Assembly (NCBI GenBank): GCA_016234265.1
Contig: JACRFW010000006.1
Span: 1-44,662, forward strand
From: Candidatus Magasanikiibacteriota bacterium
GTDB lineage: Bacteria; Patescibacteriota; Patescibacteriia; Magasanikbacterales; GWA2-37-8
Length of the DNA stretch: 44,662 nucleotides
Direction of reading: 5' to 3'
The notes below the pieces were generated by a model. It did not search any database and had not been told where the DNA came from. It saw only the letters and a program-made list of their open reading frames with translations. Of this stretch, positions 43,142 to 44,662 are shown in pieces. The first letter of the stretch is position 1, and each line of letters opens with the position of its first letter. The translations under genes were made by a program, and so were the position numbers.

Positions 43142-44043
43142 CCGGCCATTCCGGTCAGTTTTTTAATTCGCTCTTCTAGAGGTGGATGGGTGGAGAAAAG
43201 GTTGCGGAAGCCACCGGTTTTAAAAGGGTTCGTGAAATAGAGATGCGCCGTGGCGGTGGAGGCGTTAGTGGTGGCCAGATTATCATTGGCGATTTTTTTA
43301 AGCGCGCCAGCGAGGCCGGCGGGGTAGCGGGTGAGGAGCGCCCCAGAGGCATCGGCCAGATATTCGCGTTTGCGCGACACAGCCAGCTTGATGAGTTCCG
43401 CAATGAGCGGGGAGAGGATAGCCAGCACAATGCCGGCCACCACGAAGATCATGGCGATTTGGTTTGCGCCTTCATCGCGGCTGCTCCGTCGTCCGCCGAA
43501 GAAAAATCGGCTGCGCAAAAAAATATTGGCCATAATGGCGATGGCGCCGACCATGACCGCGACCAGCATTTCAAAGCGGATGTCGTAGTTGCCGATATGC
43601 GAAAGTTCGTGGGCCAGAACACCTTCTAGTTCGGTTTTTTCTAATTTTTGTATGGCGCCGGTGGTGACGGCGATAGTCGCTAGCTCTGGTTTGCGGCCGG
43701 TCGCGAAGGCGTTGATGGCTGGATCTTCAATTATATATATCTTAGGAGAGGGGAGGCCGGCGGCGATAGCCAGGTTTTCCACGAGGCGAAAGATTTCCGG
43801 GTTGTCCGCCTTCGCAATCGGTTTGGCGCCACTGCTCCAGAGAGCTATCTTGTCGCCTTGATAATAGGAAATGAGAGTGCTGAAAAGCGAAATGGCGATC
43901 GCGACCCACACGAGCGTGTACGTGTCATCTTGCATCGCCATGCTAAAAACATAGCCGAGACCAATGATGACAGCGATGGAAAATATCATCAAAATGACGG
44001 AGTTGCGTTTGTTGGAATCAATTTCGGTATAGGCGAGGGCCAT
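43138..44043 (-). CDS. htpX: M48-family zinc metalloprotease HtpX
   Basis: NPEIFRLVENLAIAAGLPSPKIYIIEDPAINAFATGRKPELATIAVTTG; LEGVLAHELSHIGNYDI. Confidence 0.95.
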   Translation of the reverse strand: MALAYTEIDSNKRNSVILMIFSIAVIIGLGYVFSMAMQDDTYTLVWVAIAISLFSTLISYYQGDKIALWSSGAKPIAKADNPEIFRLVENLAIAAGLPSPKIYIIEDPAINAFATGRKPELATIAVTTGAIQKLEKTELEGVLAHELSHIGNYDIRFEMLVAVMVGAIAIMANIFLRSRFFFGGRRSSRDEGANQIAMIFVVAGIVLAILSPLIAELIKLAVSRKREYLADASGALLTRYPAGLAGALKKIANDNLATTNASTATAHLYFTNPFKTGGFRNLFSTHPPLEERIKKLTGMAG

Positions 44044-44070
44044 AGGAAAAAATTAGATAAGTATGGGGGT

Positions 44071-44100
44071 AGTATACGGACGGAGGGGTGTAACTGTCAA
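44071..44100 (-). promoter_or_regulatory. htpX promoter
   Basis: Minus strand TTGACA-18 nt-TATACT. Confidence 0.55.
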
Positions 44101-44116
44101 TAAAAAAAGTTTCTTT

Positions 44117-44150
44117 GTCCACGGCCCCGCCAACTGGCGGGGCCGTGGAC
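44117..44150 (-). terminator. Long GC hairpin, probable terminator for the 71-aa ORF
   Basis: GTCCACGGCCCCGCCA-ac-TGGCGGGGCCGTGGAC (16-bp arms); the minus strand continues AAAGAAACTTTTTTT. Confidence 0.6.
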
Positions 44151-44173
44151 GGACTGATGAGATGAGCGCCTTG

Positions 44174-44389
44174 CTAGAACAGCAGGGCGTGGTGGTTTGC
44201 CGCCCTCCGACCGGCCTCCTTGATCGTTTCACCCGGAAGGAGGACGCCGGCGACGGTCGCCACCAGCACGGAGTATTCGCCGGTATCGCGGCGGAACATC
44301 ACGATCCGCCTGACACCTGCTACGTCGGTTACTTCAACGAACTCGAAAGGCCGCGTTACAGCAGTTTCGAAATGCGAGGCAGTCATCAT
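44174..44389 (-). CDS. Small protein of unknown function (71 aa)
   Basis: Open frame MMTASHFETAVTRPFEFVEVTDVAGVRRIVMFRRDTGEYSVLVATVAGVLLPGETIKEAGRRAANHHALLF, followed by a hairpin terminator. Confidence 0.4.
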   Translation of the reverse strand: MMTASHFETAVTRPFEFVEVTDVAGVRRIVMFRRDTGEYSVLVATVAGVLLPGETIKEAGRRAANHHALLF

Positions 44390-44662
44390 TCATCCCTGTC
44401 AAGCGCGCTCGGGCGCCTGCGTTTGTCGCATGAAAAAAGGACCTCCATGGCCCCATCCTCACAGCGAACGTCTAATTCGAATATATTATATGAAACAATG
44501 CAGACTGTCAAAATAAACCCGACCCTGCGACTAGTCAGGGAAGATAAGAAATACAAAATTCAGACAAAATCTATGTAACTTCATTCCCCTTGCCCAGCCC
44601 CACTCTTTTTGCTAAAATACAAGTAGTATTTGTATATACGTATGCCCTCTCGCGAATCTTCG

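Noticed and set aside
44398-44578. Short plus-strand peptides near the window end (e.g. MQTVKINPTLRLVREDKKYKIQTKSM)
   Set aside because: Too short and no supporting signals.

Overview
This 44.7 kb window looks like a compact chromosomal segment of a Patescibacteria/CPR-like bacterium; that assignment is an inference from gene content and style. Most genes are core: thrS, miaA, rnpB, RNase J, secG, uvrA, rplS, gmk, an RluA-type pseudouridine synthase, mltG, queA, recG, clpC, a phosphomannomutase and htpX. There are also three GT4 glycosyltransferases with a polyprenyl glycosylphosphotransferase, and several CPR-style envelope proteins. Two tRNAs are present: Leu(CAG) and a rare-type Ile(UAU). 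No CRISPR array, prophage or classical defence island was seen. The points most worth a second look are: (1) repeat 'words' and a TIR-bearing palindromic element apparently inserted in frame into at least four protein genes (rluA twice, queA, two GT4 genes), resembling Rickettsia palindromic elements; (2) two separate modules pairing a degenerate DsbA-like protein (CPNS or no cysteines) with a Cys-rich membrane protein carrying a VirB2/T4SS-pilin-like TM pair, one of them fused to a VanY/M15 peptidase; (3) a PRC-barrel/MgtE-N/CBS protein next to an Nramp homologue that lacks the canonical metal-binding Met and DPGN motifs, a candidate split Mg2+ system; (4) a truncated DGR-type reverse transcriptase beside G/C-rich palindromic repeats; (5) leftover uvrA 5' and RNase J 3' ends that look like scars of allele replacement or insertion, the uvrA one next to a DUF4143 ATPase with twin operator palindromes; (6) a two-tier hairpin in the predicted leader of a DUF4012 gene whose product starts with a CCHC zinc knuckle; (7) a GT4 gene with a probable ATC/ATT start codon.
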